A program made the position numbers and the translations under genes. Shown piece by piece: positions 53,442 through 63,400 of a stretch of 64,000 bases of DNA. The DNA comes from Prochlorococcus marinus str. MIT 9211 (GTDB lineage Bacteria; Cyanobacteriota; Cyanobacteriia; PCC-6307; Cyanobiaceae). The notes beneath the pieces are model-generated. The model saw only the letters and a program-made list of their open reading frames with translations. It had not been told where the DNA came from and searched no databases. Where the stretch lies: assembly GCF_000018585.1 (NCBI RefSeq), contig NC_009976.1:429982-493981 (forward strand). Reading direction: 5' to 3'. Numbering within the stretch: position 1 is the first letter of the stretch; every line of letters begins with the position of its first letter.

Positions 53442-54773
53442 TTAGAGTGCTCCTTGAGCTGTATCGTCAATCACCCCTCCTAGATGAGAGGTAATATTGA
53501 GGCATGTGACTACCGGGAGTTGACTAGGATCGGTAGGAATATCTACTACTGTAATGCCACCATTGCCTTGTTTAATCATCCAGATGTTCTTGGGCGTTAA
53601 GCCTAACAAGTGGCAGAGAATAGTTTTGTTAACTGCATCATGAGCTACAACTAGTGCTGTTTCATTTTGACTGAGGGTTTCACTTATTTGTTCCCAACAA
53701 TTTGTCGCACGAGTCCACACTTCTTGAATGTTTTCTCCATTTGGCATCTGAACAGTTTCAGGAGAAGTTTTCCATTTATCAAGCAATTTCCCCCAAGTTT
53801 CTCTTATTTCGGTTTCGAGTTTCCCTTCCCATTGACCATGTCCTATCTCTACTAGCCCTCTGAGGCACTCTATTCGTAAGTTTGGGTGATTATTTAGGAT
53901 GATCTTTGCTGTTTCAAAGGGCCTAGACATTGAACTACTAAAGGCTTTGTTGAAAGAAACTTTGCGTAGGAAATTGCTTGCAGCCATTGCTTGCTCTTTA
54001 CCATTTTCATTTAATGGAATATCGATTTGTCCTTGAAACCTACCTTCTTTATTCCAATTGGTTTCACCATGTCTTACAAGGATAAGTCGAGCCCCAGAGG
54101 ATTTCTTAGGTAATGGGGGATCTAAATGAGCCGTACTATTGAGGCTTTCTATTTGAACTTCTTTCGTTTGATTTGAGCAAGAATTTAACTTGATAACCGA
54201 TATAGAAGCATTGTCTAACCTGATTCGCCGGAAACCATTTTGAGGCTTATTTAATAAACTCAGTACGATGCATCTAAGGATTGCATTATGAGCAACGATC
54301 AAGATGTTCTCGTCACTATCTAAACTATGATGCGCTAATAATCTCCCTAGAAACTTATCTGCTTGATGCATTAATTCTTCTATAGGATTGTATTCAGAAC
54401 CGTTTTCGCGTTTAAGAACAAGTTTATTAGGACTTTTTTTCCAAGTAAAATATTCATCTGGAAATTGAGATTGTACTTCCTCATTTGTTAGTCCACTCCA
54501 TGAGGCCAAGTCCACTTCTAATAGGTCTTGGTCGTAGATTGGTTTGATTTTTTTGCTGTTGTATCTAAGTAATTCTTTTGTTGTTTCAGCAGCTCTTTTC
54601 AGTGGAGAACTATATACAGTTTGGATTGGTATTGCAGAGAGTGCCTGTCCCGCTCTTTGAGCTTGGGCAACTCCTTGATCTGTAAGTGTTGAAAGATCAT
54701 TGCGACCTTGTATTCGATTTTGTAGGTTAAAACTACTTAATCCATGTCTAATCAGCAGCAGGCGCAAAGTCAT
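53442..54773 (-). CDS. Tandem histidine-phosphatase (phosphoglycerate-mutase-like) protein
   Basis: A 443-residue protein with two complete histidine-phosphatase domains. Domain 1 (about 1-195) has LLLIRHGLSSFN, YSSPLKRAAET and IVAHNAILRC. Domain 2 (about 228-430) has LILVRHGETNWNKEGRFQGQ, FSSSMSRPFETAK and VVAHDAVNKTI. The RHG, Arg and second-His residues are present in both. Such double-domain proteins occur in cyanobacteria and may be sugar phosphatases rather than glycolytic mutases. The first domain has LSS where the usual sequence is ETx. The dihydroorotase-like gene is co-directional, with a 4-base gap. Confidence 0.85.
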   Translation of the reverse strand: MTLRLLLIRHGLSSFNLQNRIQGRNDLSTLTDQGVAQAQRAGQALSAIPIQTVYSSPLKRAAETTKELLRYNSKKIKPIYDQDLLEVDLASWSGLTNEEVQSQFPDEYFTWKKSPNKLVLKRENGSEYNPIEELMHQADKFLGRLLAHHSLDSDENILIVAHNAILRCIVLSLLNKPQNGFRRIRLDNASISVIKLNSCSNQTKEVQIESLNSTAHLDPPLPKKSSGARLILVRHGETNWNKEGRFQGQIDIPLNENGKEQAMAASNFLRKVSFNKAFSSSMSRPFETAKIILNNHPNLRIECLRGLVEIGHGQWEGKLETEIRETWGKLLDKWKTSPETVQMPNGENIQEVWTRATNCWEQISETLSQNETALVVAHDAVNKTILCHLLGLTPKNIWMIKQGNGGITVVDIPTDPSQLPVVTCLNITSHLGGVIDDTAQGAL

Positions 54774-54867
54774 TGGCAGAGGTTCTTTACGAACTCATCT
54801 TATGAATACTCTGCCAGCCTAATCTTGATTGAGGAATGAGAATTGGTTTTTCCTCATTTTGTTTCCA

Positions 54868-56244
54868 GTGAGTAAAGACTCTATGCGACAACAAGGCACC
54901 CCTCAATGGAAAGTTTTATTGGCTGTTTTCTCAGTCTTGTTAACAGCTTTTATTTGGCAAAAAGGCCTTGAGGAAAGTTTTGATAGGCCCTCTGTTGCAC
55001 CAATGCTTTCTCTTAAGCAACATGAGATGGCTCTTTTGGCATCTCCTGCTATGCCAAAGCCGTTAAGACCAATATTCGTGGGCTCTAACCCAGAAAAAGA
55101 ACTTGAGGAAATCATTCGTGAGATTCCTCCTGAAAATAGGAAGGAACGTGAAAACCTGCTGCTTACTTTAGTGGACCAATCAGATGAGAAAAGTAACTCG
55201 CTTAATGAAATTGCTTTCACGGAGAGTAATTGGAATTTAGCTAAAGAGATTTTGCTAGAGAGTCGCAATAAAAATAGAAATATTAAGGCAATCACTAATG
55301 AACTTGAATTCTTAAAGGAAGACCCTCTGATGTATAGGCTGTCTTGCTTGGCGATTGCTAGTAGTCGAGAAGTCTGTGTTGAGGAAACGGTTTCTCAAAG
55401 AATGGCTTTCAGATTAGTAGCCAGTCAATTATTACCTTCCTTGGCAACTTTTTTTGGTATTGGGCTGTGTCTTCGTCAAGGTTGGTTGTTTTACCGTAGG
55501 GAGAGCTCATCATGGCCTGAAAATTTTTCTTTGCCATTATCTGCAATCGATATGGTGCTTCTGGTAGCAGGTGGTTTTGTTGTTCTTGGGGAAGTTATTA
55601 CTCCTTTATTTGCTATACCTGCTAGTCAACTACTTACAGAAAGCATCCATAGTCCAACAAAAGAATCATTGACTGTTTTTGTTGGATATAGTGCAATGAC
55701 TCTCCCATCATTAGTTATTTTTAGACAGCAACTAAGAATGCTCAAAGGGATGGAACCTCCTATAAGGGGGTGGATGCAGTGGGGCATCAAGCCGGTTAAT
55801 AAGGGTGTAATGCAGGCATTACAGGGATGGTTAATGGTGATGCCATTTGTACTGTTGACAAGTTGGCTGGTTGGCTTCTTTCTAGAGGACCCTGGAGGAA
55901 GTAATCCTTTACTTGAGATGGTTTTAAGTAGTAAGAACTATTGGGCATTGTCAATTCTCTTTCTTACTACTGTTGTATTAGCACCCTTGTTTGAGGAATT
56001 TATTTTTAGAGGAGCGCTTTTACCAGTTTTAGTTAAAAGTCAAGGACGAGCATTTGGAGTGATTCTAAGCGCTTTGGTTTTTGCATTAGCTCACCTCAGT
56101 ATTGGAGAGTTGCCTCCATTGCTTGTTCTAGGGATTGGTCTTGCTCTCCTAAGGATAAGTACAGGGCGACTTTTCCCCTGTGTGATTATGCATTCTTTAT
56201 GGAATGGAGTTACCTTCGCAAGCCTATTACTATTAGGCGGGTAG
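54868..56244 (+). CDS. CPBP-family intramembrane metalloprotease
   Basis: About 458 residues with a hydrophobic N-terminus, a lumenal/periplasmic helical segment (about 60-180) and at least seven further transmembrane helices. The CPBP/CAAX-protease motifs are present: LFEEFIFRGALLPVL (EExxxR) and FALAHLSIGELPP, followed by CVIMHSLWNGVTF (His). Family members cleave or process membrane proteins, but the substrate is unknown. GTG 54868 (VSKDSMRQQ) and ATG 54883 are both usable; a TTG at 54829 would add an odd hydrophobic lead. Confidence 0.82.
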   Translation: MSKDSMRQQGTPQWKVLLAVFSVLLTAFIWQKGLEESFDRPSVAPMLSLKQHEMALLASPAMPKPLRPIFVGSNPEKELEEIIREIPPENRKERENLLLTLVDQSDEKSNSLNEIAFTESNWNLAKEILLESRNKNRNIKAITNELEFLKEDPLMYRLSCLAIASSREVCVEETVSQRMAFRLVASQLLPSLATFFGIGLCLRQGWLFYRRESSSWPENFSLPLSAIDMVLLVAGGFVVLGEVITPLFAIPASQLLTESIHSPTKESLTVFVGYSAMTLPSLVIFRQQLRMLKGMEPPIRGWMQWGIKPVNKGVMQALQGWLMVMPFVLLTSWLVGFFLEDPGGSNPLLEMVLSSKNYWALSILFLTTVVLAPLFEEFIFRGALLPVLVKSQGRAFGVILSALVFALAHLSIGELPPLLVLGIGLALLRISTGRLFPCVIMHSLWNGVTFASLLLLGG

Positions 56245-56404
56245 CTTCTTGGACTGGTTCTTTATATTGGACCTTGCAGGGACTGCCAGGGGATGGTTGA
56301 CTATGCTAGTTGTTGATTTTACGTGGTTGTAGAGATTAGGCAAACCCTTATCTAAAGTCAAAATCAATTGCTTCAGTAAAACCCTCAAAAAGGGCTTGAT
56401 CCTT

Positions 56405-56794
56405 ATGAAAGGTCCGTTCTCTCCTCATAAAATTTCACGAAGATATCCAATACTTGCTGGTTTTCATAGAGGAATTGATGGAGGCCTTGTAGGAGTATTA
56501 CTTTGCACAGCCTTAATGTCTGCATTAGCATTACACTCTCAATACCTTTGGACAATCTCCTTTTCTAGATTAGAACATACTCGCGAATTAACTTATAAAT
56601 TAGAGGAGTCAATTGCCAATTTAGAGCGTTATCTTTTACATAGTATTGTCTTGCCAAAAATCATGGTTAAGACTACGTCAGCTGATCTTATTTACCTAGA
56701 TGCTCCTCGTGCCGATAGTCGTTCTAATACTAATATCTCAACAAGCGATAATTACTATAACCTTTCCCATTATCCAATTACTCATGGCTATTGA
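56405..56794 (+). CDS. FtsL-like small bitopic protein ahead of ftsI
   Basis: A 129-residue protein. A short basic cytoplasmic part (MKGPFSPHKISRRYPILAGF) precedes one transmembrane helix (about 27-47, GGLVGVLLCTALMSALAL), then a helical stretch LEHTRELTYKLEESIANLERY that could form a coiled coil, and a polar Asn/Ser-rich tail. This size, topology and position immediately upstream of ftsI match FtsL in the classical division cluster; FtsL sequences diverge so much that only such features persist. The TGA overlaps the ftsI TTG start (TTGA). ATG 56405 is preferred to TTG 56396. Confidence 0.6.
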   Translation: MKGPFSPHKISRRYPILAGFHRGIDGGLVGVLLCTALMSALALHSQYLWTISFSRLEHTRELTYKLEESIANLERYLLHSIVLPKIMVKTTSADLIYLDAPRADSRSNTNISTSDNYYNLSHYPITHGY

Positions 56795-58596
56795 GATTAG
56801 TGCCTAACAACAGACTTCAAAGAGGTATAAGGCGTAAGAAGTTGCGTATCTCCTCATTGTCTCCGATACCTGCTTATAGGCTGAAGTTGACATTCACTAT
56901 TCTTTGCTTAGCTCTTTTGGGTTTAATAGGGAGGTTGGCTTGGCTTCAATTATTTGAAGGGCCTTACTTAGAGGCTCGAGCTCGAGATTTCCAGACTAGG
57001 AAAGTGGAACCTTTAGGCGGAAGACGTTCAATAGTTGATAGGAAGGGCCGATTAATTGCTCTTGATGAAAAGAGATTCAGATTATATGCCCATCCTAGGC
57101 AATTTAAGTTTTCTGGAGATCTACAAGGAGTTTCTCGAACACCATTTGAGGTTGCAAAAAAACTTTCTGCCCCTCTATCTTTATCTACTTATCAATTGGT
57201 AGATATCTTAGGTAATGAGAGGTCGGGCGTTAAGCTTGCTGAGAATATATCTACTGAGACTGCTTCGGAAATTAGGCGACTTCGCATTAATGGCTTAGAT
57301 CTTGAGCCTTATCTACAGCGTGTTTATCCCCAAAATGACCTATTTGCAAATGTAGTAGGCTTCTTAGATTACGATCGAAATCCTCAGGCTGGATTAGAAT
57401 TAAGTTTAAACAAGAGACTGTCTCGTAGGGAAAAAACACGTAAACTTCGATATGGTAGAGATGGCACCCCTCTCCCCAATGATATAGAACCGGGTGTATT
57501 TTTTGAAGATGATTTACGCTTAGAACTTACCATTGATGCCAGACTCCAGGAGGTCGCTCTGAATGCTATTAAAGATCAATTAGATGAATGGAGAGCTGAG
57601 AAAGCTGTTGCTATTGTTATGAATGTCGACAATGGAGAGCTTATAGCACTGGCATCAGCTCCTACATATAATCCTAATAAGTATTGGGAATATTCTTCGG
57701 CTTTGTATAAGGAGTGGTCTGTTCAAGAGTTGTTTGAGCCTGGGTCTACCTTTAAACCGATCAACCTTGCGTTAGCTCTTCAAGAAGGTGTAATTAACCC
57801 TGATGGAATTGTTTATGACTCTGGAAGTGTAAATGTTGGGGGTTGGTCTTTAGGTAATTGGAATAATAAGCCGAATGGAGTGATTAACTATGCCAAGGTC
57901 CTTCAGGTTTCAAGTAATGTTGGAATGGTTAAGATCATGCAAAAACTTAATCGATCGACTCATTGGGAATGGCTTCAAAAATTAGGAGTAGACCAAAGAC
58001 CAGCCACTGATTTGTTAGGCGCAATTGGTGGTCAATTGAAGAGCAAAGAATTATTTGTTGATCAACCTATTCACCAAGCAGTGGCCTCTTTTGGACAAGG
58101 GTTTTCGATAACCCCATTAAAATTAGCTCAATTGCATGCCCTTATTGCTAATGGAGGTCGACTAGTAACTCCCCACATCACAAAAGGTTTTAATGGATCC
58201 GTGCTTCCATTAACAAAAAAAATATCTGAAAAATCTAACCATCAATTGTTACGCCCTGAAGTTACTGAGATAGTTCTTCGCTGGATGGAGTCAGCTGTAA
58301 ATAGTTATGGAAAAAATAGTGTTAAAACAGATAACTATCGGATAGGTGGTAAGACAGGTACTGCTGATCAAGCAAAAGATGGAATTTATAACTCTAAAAT
58401 CTGTAGCTTTGTAGCAATCTTGCCTATAGAGAACCCTCGATTTGTTGTAGTTGTTGCGATTGATGGGCCTAAAAAGCCTTATGCATATGGTTCAACTGTG
58501 GCCATGCCAGTGGCAAAGAAAATTATCGAGAGTTTAATTGTTCTTGAGAAAATCCCACCAAACACTTCTAAGAATATAATTTCTTCGATAGATTAG
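56791..58596 (+). CDS. ftsI: Peptidoglycan D,D-transpeptidase FtsI/PBP3
   Basis: A 601-residue class B penicillin-binding protein of the division septum. The transmembrane anchor (LTFTILCLALLGLIGRLAW, about 29-48) is followed by the non-penicillin-binding module with VDRKGRLIALD, and the transpeptidase domain with the SxxK motif LFEPGSTFKPIN, SSN in LQVSSNVGM and the KTG motif IGGKTGTADQ near 511. Length is normal. TTG 56791 overlaps the stop of the FtsL-like gene by 4 bases, so translation is coupled. Confidence 0.95.
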   Translation: MRLVPNNRLQRGIRRKKLRISSLSPIPAYRLKLTFTILCLALLGLIGRLAWLQLFEGPYLEARARDFQTRKVEPLGGRRSIVDRKGRLIALDEKRFRLYAHPRQFKFSGDLQGVSRTPFEVAKKLSAPLSLSTYQLVDILGNERSGVKLAENISTETASEIRRLRINGLDLEPYLQRVYPQNDLFANVVGFLDYDRNPQAGLELSLNKRLSRREKTRKLRYGRDGTPLPNDIEPGVFFEDDLRLELTIDARLQEVALNAIKDQLDEWRAEKAVAIVMNVDNGELIALASAPTYNPNKYWEYSSALYKEWSVQELFEPGSTFKPINLALALQEGVINPDGIVYDSGSVNVGGWSLGNWNNKPNGVINYAKVLQVSSNVGMVKIMQKLNRSTHWEWLQKLGVDQRPATDLLGAIGGQLKSKELFVDQPIHQAVASFGQGFSITPLKLAQLHALIANGGRLVTPHITKGFNGSVLPLTKKISEKSNHQLLRPEVTEIVLRWMESAVNSYGKNSVKTDNYRIGGKTGTADQAKDGIYNSKICSFVAILPIENPRFVVVVAIDGPKKPYAYGSTVAMPVAKKIIESLIVLEKIPPNTSKNIISSID

Positions 58597-58699
58597 TTTT
58601 TAGAAGAAGAATGGTTTTATAGACCAAATATAAGGGTGAAATAACCGAGGAACATAGCTAGCTTGATATGTATAGATTTTCAAAGGGCTGGTAAGCATC

Positions 58700-59719
58700 A
58701 TGTCATCGCTACTTGAACAGCTTTCTTCAATGACGATCGTTGTTGCAGACACTGGTGATTTAGAGGCTATAAGGACTTTTAAGCCCAGAGATGCGACTAC
58801 TAATCCCTCACTAATTCTTGCAGCCGCTCAAGTTCCTGGCTATCAAAAGTTAATTGATGAGGCACTTAAATCTTCTAGAGAAGAGATCGGAATTAGAGGC
58901 TCTTTTCAAGAAGTAGTTAAAGAAGCGCTGGACCAGATTTGTGTTGTTTTTGGCAAAGAAATACTTAAAAATATTCCAGGTAGGGTCTCAACTGAGGTTG
59001 ATGCTCGTCTTAGCTTTGATACTCAAGCAACAGTTGAAAAAGCTCGTAAACTAATCAGGCTTTATAACAAAGCTGGAATAAAAAATGACAGGGTTTTGAT
59101 AAAGATTGCCTCTACTTGGGAGGGTATTAAGGCTGCTGAGGTCCTGGAACGTGAAGGAATTCACTGTAACCTCACTTTGCTATTTAATTTCTGTCAAGCG
59201 GCTGCATGCGCAGAAGCAGGAGTTACCCTTATCTCTCCATTCGTAGGACGCATACTCGATTGGTATAAAGCAAATACGGGGATAGCCAATTATCCAGGCC
59301 CTGAAGATCCAGGAGTAATTTCGGTTACTAAGATATTTAATTATTTCAAATCTAATAATTATAAAACTGAAGTTATGGGTGCCAGCTTTAGAAATATTGA
59401 AGAGATTGTTGAATTGGCTGGATGCGATTTGCTTACAATTTCACCAAAATTGCTTGATCAGTTAAGCAATACAAATGTTCCACTTGAAAAGAAGCTTGAC
59501 TCTTTGAATCCTAAGCCTGTTGGGCAAAAGATTGACATTGACCATGAAAAATTCGAGTCAATGATGAATTCTGATTCTATGGCATTTGAGAAGTTAGATG
59601 AAGGGATTAAAAAATTCAGCAAGGCAATTGATGACTTGGAGATTAGGCTGCTTGAAAGGATTGCCATCCTTGAAGAAGGTAAGTCTTTTGCCTTGAGTGG
59701 CAACGCTATAAGTTCTTAA
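58700..59719 (+). CDS. tal: Transaldolase
   Basis: A 339-residue class I transaldolase that exchanges dihydroxyacetone units between fructose-6-phosphate and erythrose-4-phosphate. The Schiff-base lysine is in [16 protein letters not shown] near residue 136. [18 protein letters not shown] near 30 and [18 protein letters not shown] near 156 are family signatures. The C-terminal 30 residues ([15 protein letters not shown] and the tail) are longer than in E. coli TalB. ATG 58700 is used. Confidence 0.96.
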   Translation: MSSLLEQLSSMTIVVADTGDLEAIRTFKPRDATTNPSLILAAAQVPGYQKLIDEALKSSREEIGIRGSFQEVVKEALDQICVVFGKEILKNIPGRVSTEVDARLSFDTQATVEKARKLIRLYNKAGIKNDRVLIKIASTWEGIKAAEVLEREGIHCNLTLLFNFCQAAACAEAGVTLISPFVGRILDWYKANTGIANYPGPEDPGVISVTKIFNYFKSNNYKTEVMGASFRNIEEIVELAGCDLLTISPKLLDQLSNTNVPLEKKLDSLNPKPVGQKIDIDHEKFESMMNSDSMAFEKLDEGIKKFSKAIDDLEIRLLERIAILEEGKSFALSGNAISS

Positions 59720-59739
59720 CAGATTAATCAATAAAGAAC

Positions 59740-59784
59740 ATAGTTTTTCTTTTTGGGAATAAAGCAATCAAAGAAATGAACTAT
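59740..59784. terminator. AT-rich inverted repeat between converging genes
   Basis: ATAGTT-TTTCTTT (59740-59752) pairs with AAAGAAATGAACTAT (59770-59784) with a two-base bulge. It lies between the ends of tal and the flavoprotein gene on opposite strands, the typical place for a bidirectional terminator. The low GC content makes chance pairing possible. Confidence 0.3.
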
Positions 59785-59897
59785 AGCCATCTTCTCTCTT
59801 AAAGATAAAAAAATACCAACACATTTCCTATTAGCTTAATATAAAATAGAACTATCTTTCAAATCGACAAGTAATTATAGATTCATCTATTGTTAGA

Positions 59898-61025
59898 CTA
59901 CTTCTTAAAAAGTAATCTTTTGATTACACGTTGTGCAATATCTCCATAACTCATTTTCCCAGAGAGTATTTGGGCAATTCTTTCTGGCGCAGTAGGTCTT
60001 TTAATTCCTAACTGATAACCAACTTTTGGAAATCTATAAAAGATTTGTGAAATCCTCCTCCCCCAGGCCATTGAATTTCCCCAAGTAACTTTCATTGAGT
60101 TTGTGTAATCACTTAAGTCTTTAACATTTCCTTCTAGCCAAAGATTTAAAGAAAATGCTGCTTTGTATCCACTAATTAATGCTGGACGTAGACCTTCCGC
60201 TAGAAAAGGATCGCAAAGCGAAGCTGCGTCTCCAACTGCGACAATCCCATCTTTATGGAGATTGCAATGACCATTCCAAACTCTTAAGGAAGAGTTTTGT
60301 CTAATGCCTTCTTTGGGGTCAAATCCAAGACTTGGAAGTAACTTTTCAAGAATTTCTTCGATGTTAATTGAGCTTCCCCCAATGAAGGTTCCAACTCCAA
60401 CATTTACGTTGCCTTTAAGAGGAAATGCCCAAGCAAATCCATGATGCACCAAACCAAATTCAAACCTAGAAGTCCCTTCTTCTAATAATCCTCTCCCCTC
60501 AAGACGTACAGAAGTCGTAGAAGCATGGTGAAGATTCTTAGGCCCTATTCCAAAAAGCTTTGGCCAAGGAGATTGCGATCCATCAGCAAGTATTACCGCT
60601 CGAGATTTTAATTTCTTGTTCTCTTTTGAACTAATTACCCAATAACCTTCCTCTTTATATAATTTCGAAACTTCAAAAGGCTTTAATAATTCAGCTCCTT
60701 GATTAATAGCTTGCTCAACTAAAAAAAGATCCAGATTTTCTCTTCTTACAATCCAAAAAGGAGCTGAGCCAGGCAGGTTTGCAATTACTTTGTCTGATAG
60801 ACACCAGCTAAACTCTACTTTTTTTATAACCTCTTCAATAATTGGTTCTAGGCTAAATGGAAATAGCTCTTGAACTGAAGCTGCTATTCCACCTCCACAG
60901 GGCTTTAATTTAGGTAAAAGATCTTTCTCAACAATAGTTACTTTTTTATTAGCATTAGCCAAGTGAAAAGCTGCGGAAGATCCTGCAGCTCCCGATCCAA
61001 TAATGACAACATCTCTTATAGTCAA
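59898..61025 (-). CDS. FAD-dependent oxidoreductase of the geranylgeranyl-reductase family
   Basis: A 375-residue flavoprotein. The dinucleotide-binding site is [18 protein letters not shown] at the N-terminus, [19 protein letters not shown] near 275 is the second FAD motif, and [12 protein letters not shown] near 40 carries the CGG signature of geranylgeranyl reductases. It is distinct from and shorter than typical ChlP; it may reduce other isoprenoid chains. The start overlaps the stop of frr by 4 bases (ATGA), indicating coupled expression in the pyrH-frr operon. Confidence 0.85.
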   Translation of the reverse strand: MTIRDVVIIGSGAAGSSAAFHLANANKKVTIVEKDLLPKLKPCGGGIAASVQELFPFSLEPIIEEVIKKVEFSWCLSDKVIANLPGSAPFWIVRRENLDLFLVEQAINQGAELLKPFEVSKLYKEEGYWVISSKENKKLKSRAVILADGSQSPWPKLFGIGPKNLHHASTTSVRLEGRGLLEEGTSRFEFGLVHHGFAWAFPLKGNVNVGVGTFIGGSSINIEEILEKLLPSLGFDPKEGIRQNSSLRVWNGHCNLHKDGIVAVGDAASLCDPFLAEGLRPALISGYKAAFSLNLWLEGNVKDLSDYTNSMKVTWGNSMAWGRRISQIFYRFPKVGYQLGIKRPTAPERIAQILSGKMSYGDIAQRVIKRLLFKK

Positions 61026-61570
61026 ACCTTGAGGATTTCTTGTTCCTTATCAGAAAGATTTTTTTCTATTTCAGTTATAAACCTATCCGTTAGTTTTTGA
61101 ACATTGTCTTGTTCGTCTCTACTTTGGTCTTCTGAGATCTCACTTTCTTTCTCTGACTTCTTAATTCTTTCAATTGCATCTCTACGAATATTGCGAAGAG
61201 CTACTTTCCCCTCTTCAGCATATTTAGAAGCTAATTTACAAAATTCTTTTCGTCTCTCTTCTGTAAGAGGTGGAATATTTATACGAATGATTTTTCCATC
61301 ATTATTTGGTGTAAATCCAAGATCACTCATTGCTATTGACTTTTCAATTAGCACTAACGAACTCAAGTCAAATGGCTGAATAGAGATTGTTTGCGAATCT
61401 GGAGTAGAGATTGTAGCTAGAGATTTCAATGGAGTATCTGCTCCATAATATTCGACGGTTAATCGATCAAGTAGAGAGGTATTGGCTCTCCCAGTTCTGA
61501 TTGTGTTGAAATTACGTTGTGCGGCTTCTACCGATTTACGCATGTTCTGTTCGAGTTCTTTTGTAATCAT
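61022..61570 (-). CDS. frr: Ribosome recycling factor
   Basis: A 182-residue protein that splits post-termination ribosomes with EF-G. The characteristic start is [16 protein letters not shown], then [23 protein letters not shown] (about 24-46), ISIQPFD and [18 protein letters not shown] at the end. A longer frame to 61609 adds 13 atypical residues and was rejected. pyrH is 46 bases upstream on the same strand, the common bacterial order, and the flavoprotein gene overlaps its stop. Confidence 0.96.
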   Translation of the reverse strand: MITKELEQNMRKSVEAAQRNFNTIRTGRANTSLLDRLTVEYYGADTPLKSLATISTPDSQTISIQPFDLSSLVLIEKSIAMSDLGFTPNNDGKIIRINIPPLTEERRKEFCKLASKYAEEGKVALRNIRRDAIERIKKSEKESEISEDQSRDEQDNVQKLTDRFITEIEKNLSDKEQEILKV

Positions 61571-61616
61571 TGAACTTAGATAAGCTATGAGTTGTAACTT
61601 AGAAAACAATAAAAAG

Positions 61617-62330
61617 TTAGCGTGAATTTGTTATAAGGGAACCAATTTCTTCGCCAGCGACTGCTTTGTTTATATTTTCTGCTTCAAAAAGATTAAATAC
61701 AACTATAGGTATTTTGTTGTCTTTGCATAGTGCAATAGCTGTACTATCCATAACCGCTATTTCTCGAGTTAAAACTTCTTGGAAAGTTAATTCTTTATAT
61801 TTAATAGCATCTGGGAATTTCTTTGGATCACGATCATAAACACCATCAACTTTTGTGGCCTTAAATATTACGTCAGCATTAATCTCAGCTGCTCTTAATG
61901 CGGCTGTTGTGTCTGTCGTGAAGAAAGGATTACCACAACCACCACCAAAAACGACTACTCTTCCTTTCTCAAGGTGTCTAATAGCTCGCCTACGAATATA
62001 GGGTTCGGCTATTTGTTGCATTTCAATAGCGGTTTGAACTCTTGTTTCTACTCCCGCTCTCTCTAGACCATCTTGAAGTGTTATTGCATTCATAACTGTT
62101 GCAAGCATGCCAACATAATCAGCAGTGGCTCTGTCCATTCCAGCCGCTGAACCTTTAAGCCCTCTAAAGATATTCCCTCCTCCTACAACAATGGCCAATT
62201 GAGTTCCACTTTCAACTACTTTGGAGACGTCTTTTGCTATGGAAGTAACTATTTCTGGGTCAATTCCATATGGTTTTTCACCCATAAGTGCCTCCCCACT
62301 GATTTTTATAAGAGCGCGTGAGTAAGCCAT
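61617..62330 (-). CDS. pyrH: Uridylate kinase
   Basis: A 237-residue hexameric UMP kinase of the amino-acid-kinase fold. [12 protein letters not shown] is the N-terminal site, VGGGNIFRG near 48 contains the phosphate-binding Gly run, and [19 protein letters not shown] near 130 and [19 protein letters not shown] near 161 are also conserved. ATG 62330 (MAYSRA) gives the usual length; the frame runs to 62360. frr follows, a classical operon. Confidence 0.96.
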   Translation of the reverse strand: MAYSRALIKISGEALMGEKPYGIDPEIVTSIAKDVSKVVESGTQLAIVVGGGNIFRGLKGSAAGMDRATADYVGMLATVMNAITLQDGLERAGVETRVQTAIEMQQIAEPYIRRRAIRHLEKGRVVVFGGGCGNPFFTTDTTAALRAAEINADVIFKATKVDGVYDRDPKKFPDAIKYKELTFQEVLTREIAVMDSTAIALCKDNKIPIVVFNLFEAENINKAVAGEEIGSLITNSR

Positions 62331-62474
62331 TCTTGGTGAATATATAGATGACAGTAGCAAGGTTCCTTGAACATCTTTACCTCTGTATGGGTTTGCTGGT
62401 CAGATCTTTAACCCTACGTTTTAATTAGGTAAACATTTTTTGTTTTGGAAGCTTCAGCTTGTGATAGCACAATA

Positions 62475-62639
62475 ATGGCAAGACTTACTATCTCTGCCAT
62501 TGAAAGGAGTACTAAGGATCATGCTTGCTGGAAAGAGCCTTCTATTCACAAGGCAATACTTGTAAGCGGATTGTCAGTGTTGATAGCTTCTATAAAACTT
62601 CTAGAAAAAGATTTAACTGCTCTTGATGACTCTGTTTAG
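62475..62639 (+). CDS. Very small protein, unknown function
   Basis: A 54-residue frame from ATG 62475 (MARLTISAIERSTKDHACWK) ending LLEKDLTALDDSV, with a possible amphipathic or weakly hydrophobic helix (AILVSGLSVLIASIKLL). It is divergent from pyrH, and its last codons overlap the cobO stop by 4 bases. A TTG at 62445 could extend it by 10 residues. I do not recognise it; the composition is protein-like but short. Confidence 0.4.
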   Translation: MARLTISAIERSTKDHACWKEPSIHKAILVSGLSVLIASIKLLEKDLTALDDSV

Positions 62640-63328
62640 AACTCAATGCCTTTCTGAGCTTTAATTCCTTGTTCTTTGAAGGGATGATGCAATAGACTCA
62701 TCTCGGTAACTAAGTCTGCATTGCTAATTAATTCTTGGTGTGCATTCCTGCCAGTCAAAACAACGTGAGTTAACAATGGCCTTTCTTTTAGTCCATCTAA
62801 AACTCTATTCAAAGATATATATCCCAATTTTATTGCGATATTGATTTCATCAAGAATTACAAGTTTATATTCTTTATTCTTTAAATATATTAGTGCTGTT
62901 TCCCAAGCTTTTGAGACAAGTTCTTTATCTCTACTTCTATCTTGAGTCTCCCAGGTGAAACCTTCCCCAAGAGCATGCCATTTTAATAAGTCTCCAAAAA
63001 TTCTTAATGCTTTTGCTTCTCCAGGTTCCCAACCACCTTTGATGAATTGAACAATAGCTACTCGCTCATTATGACCTAGTGTTCTGATCGCCATCCCTAA
63101 AGCAGCAGTGGTCTTTCCTTTCCCATGACCTGTAAAAACAATAACCAAACCTTTTTCTAAACTCCTTTTCTGAACTCTTTTGCCTTGTACTTCTTTTCGC
63201 TTCTTCATTTTATTCTTGTATAGATCTTCTTTAATATCGGGCTCAAGAAAACCTCCCATACCTATCTCAATGGACTTTTTATCAAGATCCTTCAGTATAT
63301 TTTCTTTGTTATTTTGATTGCTAATCAT
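62636..63328 (-). CDS. cobO: Cob(I)yrinic acid a,c-diamide adenosyltransferase
   Basis: A 230-residue ATP:corrinoid adenosyltransferase. The P-loop is IVFTGHGKGKTTAALGMAIR near residue 63, followed by VAIVQFIKGGWEPGEAKAL, YKLVILDEINIAIKLGY and HVVLTGRNAHQEL, all standard CobO/CobA positions. About 55 N-terminal residues are Lys/Glu/Asn-rich and precede the conserved core. It completes the corrinoid set in this window with cobM and the damaged cobK. ATG 63328 is used. Confidence 0.94.
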   Translation of the reverse strand: MISNQNNKENILKDLDKKSIEIGMGGFLEPDIKEDLYKNKMKKRKEVQGKRVQKRSLEKGLVIVFTGHGKGKTTAALGMAIRTLGHNERVAIVQFIKGGWEPGEAKALRIFGDLLKWHALGEGFTWETQDRSRDKELVSKAWETALIYLKNKEYKLVILDEINIAIKLGYISLNRVLDGLKERPLLTHVVLTGRNAHQELISNADLVTEMSLLHHPFKEQGIKAQKGIEF

Positions 63329-63400
63329 AAAAAGATGAATTGCGACTAGATTAGATTATTTCAGTCTAGAAGGTTTGAATTTGAGTTTCTCTATATATAT

